DNA of 64,000 nucleotides from Romanomermis culicivorax (GCA_963922205.1 CAWUHX010000068.1:1054001-1118000), one strand, 5' to 3'. Counted from the first letter of the stretch, positions 38,801-46,840 are shown. The notes: generated by a model from the sequence alone, not told the origin. Numbers and translations are program-made.

Positions 38801-40359
38801 TTTTAACCTGTACTGACCATTTATAATGAACTTTACACGAATACAGTTACTCCTACAGTTTGTCTTTCTTGAAATTCTCCTAAATTATGGAGATGGAAAA
38901 CAAGTACTATATCATATGTCGTAAAATTTGAGAGCACCACCAACTAACTGTTTTTCTTGTAAGTAACAAATTGTACTGAAAAAGCACTGTTGTAGGCGAT
39001 TTGGGTACACTAATAATTCATGTCAATTTCCCTTTTTATAGAAGCGTTTTTCAAACAATTGACTATAGATGACAGAAATATGGTGTCTCTCAGATAGAAT
39101 TGATGATCCAAAGAAAAAAGCTAAAGTTTTCTGTAATTCATCAATGCTTTCAAATATATATTTTTTTGCTTGACGTCAAACTTTCTCCAAATATAAGAGA
39201 ACTAAATTTACCGTGAAACAATCCTTCCAAAAAAGCAAAAAGTTGTGTTTATGACTATGTTAACCAAACTGCATGATAGACTCGGCTTCAACTTCATTCG
39301 GCGTAGTCGCGAGAACTCCTGCTAGAAACACACTGCTGGTCCTGCAACAAACTTACTTCTTTCCGAACAATCCGAAACGCCACTGTCGCTTGGACTCACG
39401 GCGTTTGAAATTGATCCGCACAAGCTGATGAAAACGAAATCTGGTATGAACAAGTTGTGAAAAAGATGATAAATTGGGGTGCAGTATGCGGAAAAGTTTT
39501 TTTGCAAACCCGAGCGTAACGCCCATGTTGATGCAGTGTCAACATGATTTGGCGTATTTTTTAATGACAACGTTTGAATCAAATTTTGTTGAAGTGTGCA
39601 CAAACATTGGCTGAGAGTCTTTCAGAGTATCACATAATCAAAGATATGTTGATGTAAGAAGGAAGATGGGGGAGCATTATTAGAGGATTGTTTTCTAGCG
39701 TAGTAAAGTCTAACCATTTTCGATAAGCAAGCTATTTGTAACAAAAAACTGAAACGTGGAAAATAAAAGAACTGACGAGTTTGAAGACCGGTTTCATGAT
39801 CATTTGACATAACAGTCAAGCTCATGTGATATTGTAAAAACGCTAGTAAACATTCAGCTGTTTGTGGCTGACAATACAACTCATAGACTAAGTCTGAACA
39901 TTGACTAGGAATTAGAATTCATGTAACAACAGTCTACGATTGTAGTTTTCTGTATGAGATTCTCCCTCCTCTTTCCTTCTTTCTGTAATCGGGTGAAAAA
40001 CACCGACTCCAAAATTCCCATTTCTGGATTATATCCGAGAAAGACACGAAAAATTCTTACGTTTGATGAGCAGATTCTGGCGAAACGCTAGTGTGATCTG
40101 AATTTTGCGCCTGGCTCATATAATGCGGATTTAGGTAAAATTGAGACGTCTCATTTGCGTAATTAGCTGCATTGTCTAAAATCGATATGGGGCGTGATTG
40201 TTGATAATTCAACAGATCGTTATTATTGGTTTGATTCCAGTCTTGACCCAAATACGTGGACAAATCCTCATTATCGTACTGATTGTAAGTAGTATCAAAA
40301 TTTTGATCAGTATCATTATTGTACAAGCTTCGACCCAAATTTTGCATTTGTATTTGAAC
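20687..40359 (-). CDS. Myrf: Myelin regulatory factor (MYRF), 20 exons, both termini missing
   Basis: MYRF is made as a membrane protein of the endoplasmic reticulum. It trimerises, cuts itself in an intramolecular chaperone (peptidase S74-like) domain, and its N-terminal part enters the nucleus as a transcription factor. Exons (minus strand): 40359-40061, 39424-39357, 34592-34453, 34396-34323, 33648-33611, 33551-33428, 33305-33212, 33157-33038, 32861-32785, 32719-32515, 32388-32305, 31894-31775, 30945-30754, 30471-30302, 29730-29408, 28362-27949, 26723-26656, 23065-22951, 21063-20868, 20804-20687. All have GT donors and AG acceptors, and all junction phases agree, giving 1013 open codons. 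Domains by residue of this partial protein: low-complexity 1-194, basic SRKRRK near 200, Ndt80-type DNA-binding about 215-440, chaperone/autoprotease 441-545, coiled coil 546-600, membrane span about 643-668, then a luminal C2 region. The initiator exon and the last exon were not found. Vertebrate MYRF is about 1100 residues, so little is missing. Confidence 0.9.
20868..21063 (-). CDS. Myrf: Myrf exon, C2 region ([11 protein letters not shown])
   Basis: The acceptor ttttcacag joins in phase to the exon at 22951. The exon includes [10 protein letters not shown] and [18 protein letters not shown], resembling the N-Y-S-Y-.-.-P-.-S segment of the MYRF C2 domain. Several N-glycosylation sequons (NVT twice, NLS) agree with a luminal location. 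The donor is AA|GTAAGC. Confidence 0.78.
21737..22474. mobile_element. Mariner-like MITE (TA target, CAGGGTGAGCCAG ends)
   Basis: Terminal inverted repeats of more than 40 bp begin CAGGGTGAGCCAGCAAAAAG on the left and TGGGGTGAGCCAGAAAAAGG on the right, each followed by GGCGACC and CTTCCATA. TA dinucleotides flank both ends (21735-21736 and 22475-22476), the Tc1/mariner signature. There is no transposase. It lies in a Myrf intron. Confidence 0.8.
22951..23065 (-). CDS. Myrf: Myrf exon with dibasic RQKR
   Basis: The exon runs from the cgatag acceptor to the ATCG|GTAATG donor and reads [20 protein letters not shown], then [12 protein letters not shown] is a possible furin-type site in the luminal part, an inference. 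The phase matches both neighbours. Confidence 0.75.
23350..23770 (+). repeat. Dispersed repeat with CAGCAGATTCTTGCTGACCC motifs, copy 2
   Basis: This is a direct copy of 11195-11640. Shared words include TACATGCACGTGG, CAGCAGATTCTTGCTGACC and GAGAAGTTGAC. The 3' end of the shared stretch reaches a conserved GCACGTATG. It lies in a Myrf intron next to foldback copy B. Confidence 0.6.
23852..25133 (-). mobile_element. Foldback-type element, copy B
   Basis: A tandem array of CAATTGAGCGATTCCC units (23852-24150) leads into an arm (about 24185-24480) that is the inverted copy of 25080-24845, separated by an A-rich centre. A short array with GGGAATCGCTC units at 25065-25133 closes it. The whole is in opposite orientation to copies A and C. 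No coding frame is conserved among the three copies. Confidence 0.72.
26295..26575 (+). repeat. Degenerate tandem repeat of AGATTTTGTAAAGATT
   Basis: Imperfect units of TTTTGTAAAGATT and GATTAGATT repeat about fifteen times. The unit length varies, so this looks like slippage-grown low-complexity sequence in a Myrf intron. Confidence 0.7.
26656..26723 (-). CDS. Myrf: Short Myrf exon ([13 protein letters not shown])
   Basis: A 68-base exon lies between the acceptor attatag and the donor CCG|GTGAGT. It completes a Gly codon with the G left by the exon ending at 27949, giving [20 protein letters not shown], and ends in phase 0. It was recognised by phase, splice sites and the lack of stops. Confidence 0.7.
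27527..27778. mobile_element. MITE with CTATAGTCTGTTTTTC ends
   Basis: The left end reads CTATAGTCTGTTTTTCTCC and the right end, on the other strand, CTATAGTCTGTTTTTCATA. Both are followed by AAATGCTTCCAAATA. It is about 250 bp long with no frame. Related copies are at 38150-38402 and 38850-39072, with more decayed traces near 1600-1830, 10575 and 21420-21670. Confidence 0.65.
27949..28362 (-). CDS. Myrf: Myrf exon, luminal Pro-rich segment and start of C2 region
   Basis: The exon starts after catctttaag and ends G|GTACGC. It opens with a proline-rich linker ([11 protein letters not shown], then [11 protein letters not shown]) and continues [18 protein letters not shown] and [14 protein letters not shown]. 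The phase joins the membrane exon (G+GC giving Gly) and the 26.7 kb exon. It lies just outside the duplicated segment and is absent from the partial second Myrf copy. Confidence 0.75.
28555..28880. repeat. Dispersed repeat related to the interior of the 19.1-20.6 kb element
   Basis: Shared order of words with 19535-19880 includes ATGGCTAGC, CGGTCAGAAAAACTG, TTTTTGAACAAAAAA, GGTCAAAA and GGACAAAAATTAC. A second copy, carried by the duplication, is at about 49970-50300. Confidence 0.55.
29408..29730 (-). CDS. Myrf: Myrf exon with the single membrane span
   Basis: After acacaacacag the exon reads [15 protein letters not shown], then a hydrophobic helix ([20 protein letters not shown], 29609-29532), then a basic tail ([20 protein letters not shown]). 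The donor used in the model is AAAG|GTAGGA at 29408. Without splicing the frame runs on to a stop at 29364 (ending LLSRRF), so intron retention would give a form lacking the C2 region. The acceptor lacks 24 bases found in the duplicate and is weaker in pyrimidines. Confidence 0.88.
29821..30227 (+). repeat. (AAGG)n tetranucleotide repeat, about 400 bp
   Basis: A nearly pure GGAA/AAGG array has a few single-base interruptions. It lies in the intron between the coiled-coil and membrane exons of Myrf. The same intron in the duplicate has only about 85 bp of it. The long Leu-Pro-Ser frames read from it are artefacts. Confidence 0.95.
30302..30471 (-). CDS. Myrf: Myrf exon, coiled coil after the autoprotease domain
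   Basis: The exon opens [20 protein letters not shown], aligning with the conserved [20 protein letters not shown] of MYRF. It continues with a heptad-like [15 protein letters not shown] and ends AG|GTTATA. This helical region supports the trimer. The donor is weaker than the GTGATA of the duplicate. Confidence 0.9.
30754..30945 (-). CDS. Myrf: Myrf exon, intramolecular chaperone domain, second part
   Basis: The exon starts after cattccag, reads [16 protein letters not shown] then [18 protein letters not shown], and ends GATGAT|GTAAAT. The GVIAQEV...PDAV core is the hallmark of the peptidase S74/ICA fold shared with phage tail-spike chaperones. It is deleted from the second Myrf copy. Confidence 0.92.
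31775..31894 (-). CDS. Myrf: Myrf exon with the self-cleavage Ser/Lys dyad
   Basis: The exon reads [20 protein letters not shown], then [17 protein letters not shown]. In MYRF the Ser of HPSD and the Lys five residues later form the catalytic dyad for self-cleavage. Both are present here (Ser codon 31807-31805, Lys codon 31792-31790). Phase 0 at both ends. It is deleted from the second Myrf copy. Confidence 0.92.
32305..32388 (-). CDS. Myrf: Myrf exon, end of DNA-binding domain (ASNPGQF)
   Basis: The exon starts after tttgtag and reads [17 protein letters not shown] and then TPNSLYFV before GTGAGT. ASNPGQF is the invariant motif that closes the Ndt80-type DNA-binding domain of MYRF. Both boundaries are in phase 0. 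It is deleted from the second copy. Confidence 0.9.
32515..32719 (-). CDS. Myrf: Myrf exon, DNA-binding domain ([11 protein letters not shown])
   Basis: The exon reads [18 protein letters not shown], then [15 protein letters not shown] and SEQIIVR, matching the MYRF segments [24 protein letters not shown] and SERIIVR. Its donor is AGG|GTGAGA. Confidence 0.92.
32785..32861 (-). CDS. Myrf: Myrf exon, DNA-binding domain (QSQSDRK)
   Basis: The exon starts after catttttaag and reads [18 protein letters not shown], matching the IEQSQSDRSK segment of MYRF. It ends GTGAA|GTAAAT in phase 2. Confidence 0.9.
33038..33157 (-). CDS. Myrf: Myrf exon, DNA-binding domain (FYGVK)
   Basis: The exon reads [18 protein letters not shown] and ends [10 protein letters not shown] at AAG|GTGATT, matching the family's conserved L..HGVK/FYGVK turn. 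Phase 0 at both ends. Confidence 0.9.
33212..33305 (-). CDS. Myrf: Myrf exon, DNA-binding domain (ADKGF, QKKNHFQ)
   Basis: After tttttcag the exon reads [20 protein letters not shown], then [16 protein letters not shown] and CQKKNHFQ are near-invariant in MYRF. The donor is CAG|GTCAAT. Confidence 0.93.
33428..33551 (-). CDS. Myrf: Myrf exon, start of DNA-binding domain
   Basis: The exon starts after gattcgcag and reads [18 protein letters not shown], then [16 protein letters not shown]. It ends GAAAT|GTATGC, so that the split codon gives Ile before APLVFQV. QW..L.....KE aligns with the QWATLYD...KELP segment of MYRF. Confidence 0.85.
33611..33648 (-). CDS. Myrf: Myrf basic exon (SRKRRK, probable nuclear localisation signal)
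   Basis: A 38-base exon lies between ttttttaag and AAAA|GTAAGT and reads [12 protein letters not shown]. It sits where vertebrate MYRF has KKRKHS, its nuclear localisation signal. The phase fits both the upstream exon at 34323 (AA+A giving Lys) and the next exon. Confidence 0.8.
34323..34396 (-). CDS. Myrf: Myrf N-terminal exon (GHISDMDYL)
   Basis: The acceptor is preceded by a T-rich tract (cattctttttatattatttt). The exon reads [20 protein letters not shown] and ends TTGAA|GTAAGT. Only this frame is open and its phases fit both neighbours. The N-terminus of the family is poorly conserved, so support comes mainly from splice structure. Confidence 0.7.
34453..34592 (-). CDS. Myrf: Myrf N-terminal Ser-rich exon
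   Basis: After gttacatttcag the exon reads [19 protein letters not shown], then [19 protein letters not shown]. The donor chosen, TTG|GTTAGT, gives phase 0 and fits the next exon. It belongs to the proline/serine-rich activation region. Confidence 0.7.
34985..36345 (+). mobile_element. Foldback-type element, copy C (complete)
   Basis: The left array of CAATTGAGCGATTCCC/GTGAGCGAATTCTC units (34985-35288) leads into a left arm (about 35305-35545), a unique centre and an inverted right arm (36165-35930), then a right array of TTGGGAATTCGCTCA units (36165-36345). The arms share TTCTTCATATTTTCC, GTTTATGTATG, GCTCATGAA and ACAAGTTGTCATTTTTAA. It lies in a Myrf intron and is the best copy for defining the element. 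No transposase. Confidence 0.78.
36969..37789 (-). mobile_element. PIF/Harbinger element with TTA target duplication
   Basis: Terminal inverted repeats (GGCCTGCATTCACAATCGCG and GGCCCGTATTCACAATCGCG) are flanked by TTA on both sides (36966-36968, 37790-37792), the TWA duplication typical of PIF/Harbinger. Subterminal AACACGGTGTTA words recur. Inside, a minus-strand exon resembles the N-terminus of a Harbinger transposase. It is internally deleted, at 821 bp. Confidence 0.85.
37350..37571 (-). pseudogene. Harbinger transposase N-terminal fragment
   Basis: From the Met at 37571 the frame reads [15 protein letters not shown], then [20 protein letters not shown] and NHAIPPALQ before a likely GGTAAT donor. 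NPF..YDD..F..RYRLSK...... is the usual start of HARBI1-like transposases ahead of the DDE nuclease. The rest of the enzyme is absent, so it is a remnant. Confidence 0.7.
38150..38402. mobile_element. MITE of the CTATAGTCTGTTTTTC family, copy 2
   Basis: The ends (ACAGTCTATTTTCGC on the left, TATATAGTCCGTTTTTTGT on the right read inward) and the interior (GAGTAAAAAATTATACAGT, AAGACGATTT) follow the 27527-27778 copy. It is more diverged. Confidence 0.5.
38641..38713 (-). tRNA. tRNA-like gene, anticodon read as GGT (Thr), possibly a SINE head
   Basis: All four stems pair perfectly over 73 bases: acceptor GCTCGGT/ACCGAGC, D stem GCTC/GAGC, anticodon stem TGCGG/CCGCA and T stem CCGGG/CCCGG. The A box (TGGCTCAGTTGG) and B box (GGTTCAAGTCC) are intact. 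The 7-base anticodon loop is ACGGTAT, so position 33 is C where U is nearly universal and the anticodon would be GGT. That loop casts doubt on decoding. The gene is bracketed by an inverted TTCCCGCT/AGCGGGAA, so it may be a tRNA-derived repeat. No T run immediately follows. Confidence 0.6.
38850..39072. mobile_element. MITE of the CTATAGTCTGTTTTTC family, copy 3
   Basis: The left end CAGTTTGTCTTTCTTGAAAT and right end CATCTATAGTCAATTG (other strand) enclose interior words shared with the other copies (GGAAAACAAGTACTAT, GGCGATTT). Decayed. Confidence 0.45.
39357..39424 (-). CDS. Myrf: Myrf N-terminal exon ([10 protein letters not shown])
   Basis: A 68-base exon lies between tttcatcag and GAAAGAA|GTAAGT and reads [28 protein letters not shown] recalls the LPDSPPDSGSEAYS segment of vertebrate MYRF. 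Both phases fit. Confidence 0.75.
40061..40359 (-). CDS. Myrf: Myrf N-terminal exon, Asn/Gln-rich (first one identified)
   Basis: After cgtcttcag the exon reads [18 protein letters not shown], then [17 protein letters not shown] and [15 protein letters not shown], and ends CAAAC|GTAAGA. It is a low-complexity, acidic, Asn-rich transactivation-type region. It begins in phase 0 at an acceptor, so an upstream exon with the start codon is expected. An internal ATG (MQNLG) is the only alternative in this exon. Confidence 0.75.
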
Positions 40360-41740
40360 CTGAAGACGAGATATTTTCGAAATAGTATATAAAATTAAAA
40401 ACAATCGTATACAATTATAGAAAGGTTGCGCAGGTAAACACCAAGTTGGAACAAAGTGGTTTTTTGTAGTCAGGTTCGAAGTGGTTTTGCTAGGGCGCAA
40501 AGGGTTGAAATTCTGGATATAGCGCAACATTATTTTCAAACGATAAAAAAAGCAAACCTGCACAGAGAAGTGTTTCATCCAGAAAATTCATTGGAGTACT
40601 GTAGATACAATAGCTCGAAAAAAGTGATCTAAATTGCGCGCAAAAATTAACACAAAACTAAAACGGTAAGATAATCGCATGACATCAAATCCACGGCCAT
40701 CAATACAGTCTACCTCTCTCTCTGACAAAAGCCCAGTTTTTGGAATTGGGCAAAAAAATGCGGACATTAACTTTGAACTAGTGAAAGATGGTTGTATGCT
40801 TTCAACGAATGGTGAGATTAAAAAAAGCTTACGTGAACTACAATAATATGTGGGAATCGGTATAGGCAGAACTATTGGACAAAAAACGGCGGACCGGATA
40901 CGTCAAAGAACCGGTTCCAAAATGAGTGGGTATCGGCTCAATTTAAAATTTGAAAATTATGGAAAATAATGATTTTTAGTCGCTGTTTTTATTGAGCGGA
41001 ATCATCTGGAAGCAGTGTGAAACTTGATCTACTGATGTCAACATGAGAGTCAAGATTTTTGCATTGATGGACCTTGACATCATTATTATTATTATTATTA
41101 TAGCTAATTTTTTCCTGAATGAGCTTCGGCAACGTAAAAAGATGTCTATGCAAATAAAAACCCTGCATCGTAAGTCAATATCCTTTTTCCCACAAGTCGA
41201 CTCTAGAAACATACGAAAAATTATAATCCGTGCTACGCGGATTAGTATTGTACATTTAATTTCAAAATTAAAATTTGACATTTCATTAAGGAAACATGAT
41301 TTTTTTGATAATAACTGTTCAGCCGATCTGGTGCAAATAGGTAGAGTACAAAAAGTGATGATTGTACATAGTGTAAGAGAATGATTATTTATTTATTGTA
41401 AATTCTCATATTCTTTTCAATTTCGTTGAATTTCATTAGATTGAAGCTTATCGTGAAATGAGTTGCTGCCTTTAATATGTACAGCACAGAAATTTGAACC
41501 ATGTTTTTGCATAAGCTTCAATTTGTATTTAAAGTTTCACATCCACCTTTACGCAATGATGAGACTGTCATCTATGACTTTACAATCTCACCGGTGCGTC
41601 TTACCTTGTTATGCAATGTTGAGGTCATTTCCATGAGTGTCCATGCTGCACTATCACGACATCCCCATCATAGAGTTAATGAAAGAAGCCATTTGTGTAT
41701 GTACTTGAATCCAGCGCAAAACATCATCAACTATATTTTT
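40360..41740. other. Region upstream of the first visible Myrf exon
   Basis: It holds no recognisable frame. A short ATT/TTA run lies near 41085-41103. The Myrf initiator exon and promoter could lie here or further right; nothing in the sequence decides. Confidence 0.35.
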
Positions 41741-43428
41741 ACTAGTTTATTAGAAAATGCCCCGATGGGGCAGAAAAAAGGAGAATATACTTGCTTCGAT
41801 AGTTGCAATGCTAGAAAAAGAAGTGGACTAGATTTTTGAGAACTTGAGTCAAAGTTGGAAAAAATTCACTTTCTTTATATTGGATTTTCATTCTTTCTCA
41901 AAAAAATTTTCCATGTCTGTGAAAAAGTATATTCTGCAGCTAAGTGCATCAACACACTTTCCAACCAACCATGTGCATCTCTGAAATTTTTAGGAGGGTA
42001 CAGGGGTGGATCTTGGTTTTATGGCGTTTTTGAGACAAAAAATTCAAAAAAAGTTGACCAAAAAATTTTTTGCATATCAAATTTTCCTGTTCTAAAACCT
42101 TTGTGGAAGTTTGTACCCCCATGTCCCCTCTCACACATGTTTGCTTCCAACTGTGTTGAACTTTTTTACTGAATTTGGTGTCAACAAAAGGAATCAACTG
42201 TGGAGAAGTGGCACATAAAATCTCACTCAGCTTTTTTAGAAAAAAAGCTACAACACAAAGTCTTCTAAGAACTAAACCGATTGTGCCCGATACGTTTCAT
42301 TCACTCATTTTATATATTATATAACATATCGTATAAAATTCACTCCATTAAGTTCTACTGACTACAAGCTATAAACAAATTTATTCTCTTTTATTTAACT
42401 ATGCAACAAAATAGCATCATTCACAGTTTTTGGATTTAAACTGAAATTGCAGAAAGAGCGCTTTTTACAGGTTTCCAGATGGGAAGCAATTTCGCCCATC
42501 CCTGTCGCTCTCGTCCTGCTTTCAAAAAAGTCGTTTTGTTGCCATGGGAGTGCCAGTAGAGTCGGGGAGAACACCCTAATATCTAATATAGCGACACCCC
42601 TAATATAGGCATGGCTGAATCTCATTTGCAGATCAGTGCCCAATGACTGTAACCAAGGCCCAGTTGCACTAAAGGGGTCAAGTCTAAGTAATCTCGAACA
42701 AAAAGGCGAATCAGTTTGATCTCAAGTCCGATATAATTTGAATGTCATCAGGATTATAACGAGCTCAATGTCGAGATTATCCTCAGCTCGAGCTGTCGGA
42801 TTGCACCAACATTTTCGCATAATTTTATTATCTCTAAAGCAAATAAATATAAAAATTTGTGCAATTCCCAAACTCGAACTTAAACCTCAGTATTATTTAA
42901 TCCTGAAGTGAGTGTTGTTTGTGCATTGGACGAGAATAATTTGAACATTGCGATTAGCTCAACCCCAGGATCGTCAATTTAATCCCAATGTTGAGATTAT
43001 CCTCATGTTGGCTTAGTGCAACAACCCCAGGTTTCTTTATAGTTCTGAAAATGACTATAATATGCCTCCCACACTATTTTCCAGCTAGTGTGAGAGGCAG
43101 GAGCTTTGAATTGGTCGGGAGTTAGAATGCTATTGGTGTACCATTTCTTTACATTTGAAATCCTGCGCATATAATTCTCTTATAGAAAAATTTGATTGTA
43201 GTTGATGCCAGGGGAAGGGCAAAATGCACGATGCTGCAGAATATACTTTTTCACAGACGTGGAAAATTTTTTTGTGAAAGAATGAAAATCGAATATAAAG
43301 GAAGTGAATTTTTTCCAACTTTGACCCAAGTTCTCAAAAATCTAGTCCACTTCTTTTTCTAGCATGGCAACTATCGAAGCAAGTATATTCTCTTTTTTTC
43401 TGCCCCATCGGGGCATTTTACTAGTTCA
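41741..43428. mobile_element. Element with 200 bp inverted terminal arms (ATGCCCCGATGGGGC)
   Basis: The left arm (about 41741-41945) and right arm (43235-43428) are inverted copies. They share AAAATGCCCCGATGGGGCAG, AGAATATACTTGCTTCGATA, AAGAAGTGGACTAGATTTTT and AAAAAGTATATTCTGCAGC. Each arm begins with the palindrome GCCCCGATGGGGC. The spacer of about 1.3 kb has no transposase and contains a separate MITE at 42656-43028. Confidence 0.7.
42656..43028. mobile_element. MITE with GTTGCACTAA ends, nested in the larger element
   Basis: The left end GGCCCAGTTGCACTAA and right end GGGGTTGTTGCACTAA (other strand) are inverted. The interior repeats GAGATTATCCTCA and CTCGA words near both ends. 373 bp, non-coding. 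Confidence 0.55.
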
Positions 43429-43629
43429 CCTCTTTTTTGTGGGCCTCAACCATGCACGAAAACTTTCATAGAAGCACATTGAAGTTTTAAATTTGGTCAT
43501 CTACACTTCAAAAAACAATAAAAAAAACTTCAACCAACGAATTCTCACCTCCGACAAAAGTAAAGGATGTGTAAACGGCATAGTACTTAAAAAACGTTGT
43601 AAAGATACTGAAAGGTGACCATATCTATT

Positions 43630-44358
43630 GAATTCCTCATGGTTTAGAATACTTCAACCCAAAAAATCGCAGAAATACCTTTGTCTACATAAATGACTTT
43701 TTTCGTGTAAACCGACTCCGTCCATTGAATTCCCCATGGTCAGGAACATCTTCCCTCAAAAATCGCAGAAATACATTTGTTTACACTCAATATGAATTAG
43801 TGTGTAAAGTGACCACTTTCATTAAATTCCCAGTGTTCGAAAACCCCTCCCACAAAATACTCACGAAAACAGGCTTGGTTAAATCCGGAATAATATTTTT
43901 GTGTAAAGTGACACATCCATTGAATTCCCCCCCCCCCCCAGTCGAAAGCCCTTCCATAAAAAATCACGAAAATACGCTTGTTGCAAATACGCTTGTTTAC
44001 ACCCGCGATATTTTTTTGTAAGATGATCGCATTCATCAAATTCCCCGTGGTTGAAAACCCCTTCCAACAAAAAATCACGAAAATACGTTTGTTTACACAC
44101 GGGATAATTTTTGGTGTAAAGTGATCACGTTCATTGAATTCCTCGTGGTCGAAAATCCCCTCCACATGAAAATTATGGCAGTACGCTTGTTTACACCGTG
44201 GATAATTTTTTTGTGTAAAGTGAGGACGACTATTGAATTCCCCGCGGTCGAAAACTTTCTCCACTGAAAAATCACGGAAATACGCTTGTTTACACCCGGG
44301 ATAATTTTTCGTGTAAAGTGACCGTGTCCATCAAATTCCCAATGGTCGAAAACCCTTG
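43630..44358 (+). repeat. Tandem repeat, about 7 units of 97-100 bp
   Basis: Each unit follows (G/A)AATTCCC.(G/T)GGTCGAAAA...CC...ATCACGAAAATACG, then TTGTTTACAC, AATTTTT, GTGTAAAGTGA and TTCAT(T/C). The fourth unit carries a run of about 14 C and a short internal duplication (CAAATACGCTTGTT). Overlapping minus-strand frames of about 150 codons come from the repeat and are not genes. Confidence 0.8.
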
Positions 44359-46401
44359 CAGTCCAATAAAGCAATAAGGCCACGGGTTTATTTGAAACTG
44401 CAAAAAAATTAGTAGTACGAGTACATTATGCTGCAAAAAATTATTTTTTTGAACCCGTAAGTATTATATAACAAAATTGGGGAATTCCGCGTTTTCCGGG
44501 GCTGTGGACAACCATATACTTGAATTGGAGCCATATTTCAAAAAAAAAATTCGCATTTGAGATTACACGCCCAAGATGCTTAGGCCGAAGTATGGAGCTT
44601 GGATATGGCACACCCGTTGCGGGGCATGGTGGAACTGGGAGGCCTTAAAAAGTGCGTTTTTTGCATGTTTTTGGGGCCCCACCGAGCACTACTTGCAGAT
44701 AGATGCGAAATGACAAAAGGCATACCATAGTTTGCCCCTATGCCCGATATTATGCAAAAAACCCGAAGGTTCTAGCTCTTACCGTTTTGGCTCTATGGGG
44801 GGGGGGACATGAAATTTGGGGGCCAAGTATATTATAGGTTGACGCTGTCGCGCCACCTATGATAACTTCGTTGATTAGCTTTTTAACGAAAGTTATATCA
44901 TTAAAAAATTCTCCAAAAAATGCTACAAACCCTTAATGCAAATTTTGAATGAAATCTTGCCAAATTTATTTTTTAGAGTTGAAATTTTGGATGAAACGCA
45001 TAGTCAAGTTCTGAAACTTATGATCAGAATTTAGTCAAAATAGAAATAATTGCAGCAAATGAATTCGAGCTAATCTGAATGCATTCAATCAATGAATTAT
45101 TTTCAGTCAATTATCTCCAATTTTTATAGTGAGACAAGCAATCATGTCAGAAGATCAATCCCTTAGAACTTTGGCACCATTTTTATTCTAGAAGTCTTTG
45201 CATACAAGAAGGTTCAATTTTTGTTATCCTTCGTTTTCTTTTCTCTTGCAGCGTAGGCGAGTTCTGTCTTTACTATTGTGTGTGCGAGTCAGCTGAGTCA
45301 GTCGTGGCTCCATTTTTGCATAAACGGTTTCTGGTAGTTATAGTTTAGGGCGCTGGCCATTGCATTTTCTGTCACTCCTTTTTGGTGTCAGTATTTGGTT
45401 TTAATGTTGTTCTTAAATTGATCCCTGTTAGACTTATTTCACCCTTTTGGCAGGGAGTCAGCACCAACCCTTGAAGTTCTAGAGGATTTCCCATTTGAGG
45501 TGTTGTTTATTTGCGTCAGTCCATATTGCGCCAGGGTAACTACCAGTAGAAGTCTCCCATGAACTGCAGGAAGATTAGTCTAGGGTAAAGTCCCGCAAAC
45601 ATAACAGTCACCTTTTGTTATTGTGGTGCATATGGCTGTTCATCGCACAGCGTGCTCCAAACACACCACCACGACCGTCAATCACTATTTCCGAACATAT
45701 TATGTGGCTCACCTAGAACATTTGGTAAGTCGCATGCCTAAGGTCGACGATGCAAGCCAATAACCGAATGTTAAATTTTCTGATGCGCCGACCATGAGGA
45801 TTTCAACATAGGAAATTTTCAGCATTCTTCCTATAACTGCTATCCGACAAGCAAGATTGATACTTATGGTATATCTACTTATGAAAACACTTTTTCTTCT
45901 AGTCAATTTTCCGCTGAAATTCTCCGAAGTTTTAAAACCAAATAATTTTACTTTTGTCTGAGTTCCCTTTTAAAATGGAGATCAAATGTCAATGATAACT
46001 CAGAAGCAGTGTTGTTTTTGTATAACTGATCGAAAATTCGTAAAAAGTTCTTTATCAAAGACCGTCGGTAACAGACGTGCAGGCATGAGCGAAGACAAAA
46101 TTGAAAACTTCAAATTCTGTCGGACGACACTATTTTCATTATAGAATATTTTGCTAGCGGCAATGTTGATCGTTGTGTATCGCTCTGTTGATAGGGATGT
46201 TCTTACGGTAGCAGTCATCCTATAGCAAAAGTGTAAGATGGAAAGACGGAGCCATTTCGACGAAAAGGCGATAGATTCATTCTTAGTTTTGTTGGCATCA
46301 CCAGTCAACCAACAAACGTCGAAATATTGTTCCACATGTTCCGATTATTACTTATTACGACTTGCCATATAACAATCGAATGACAGGAGGTGTGGTAAAG
46401 C
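44359..46401. other. Non-coding stretch
   Basis: The stretch is AT-rich with one G run near 44799. No frame, RNA gene or clear repeat boundary was recognised. It is a possible home for upstream Myrf sequence. Confidence 0.35.
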
Positions 46402-46404
46402 TTA

Positions 46405-46637
46405 AGGGTCATTTATACTTGCCTTTTTCGGCGGAACGGAATGCAATCGACACAACGTTACCGAACGAAAGGGAAATTTTCGTTCCGTCCGGTTTGGTTG
46501 AATGTTACCGTTGGTCCTTTCCTAGAAACTTGCAATTATCCTTTGTGATCGAAAGTTGATTTTCAGACTGAACGGCTCAAGTGGTTGGTGATTGGTTCCG
46601 TTCAATTCCGTCGAAAAAGGCAAGTATAAATGACCCT
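46405..46637. mobile_element. Harbinger-type MITE with TTA target duplication
   Basis: Near-perfect inverted ends, AGGGTCATTTATACTTGCCT followed by TTTTCG(G/A)CGGAA, are flanked by TTA on both sides (46402-46404 and 46638-46640). It is 233 bp and non-coding. The TTA duplication points to PIF/Harbinger mobilisation. Confidence 0.82.
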
Positions 46638-46840
46638 TTACTCTGGGATAAAGTACCGTAAAATCGGTGGGGTAAAGAATTTTGATATGACAAAAGGCGG
46701 TAAGTTTACCCTGGAGTAAAAACTGGAACTCGCCAGTTTACCCCTGCTCAGGGCAGGTTTACCTCCTGGTTAAAGCTGGAAATGATTGTTTAGCTATAGC
46801 ATCAAAAAATCTATCCTAGTTCAAGGCTAACCTATTTATA

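Noticed and set aside
43797-44383. Minus-strand frames of 96-155 codons
   Set aside because: They follow the 97-100 bp tandem unit and change frame between units; there is no recognisable domain.
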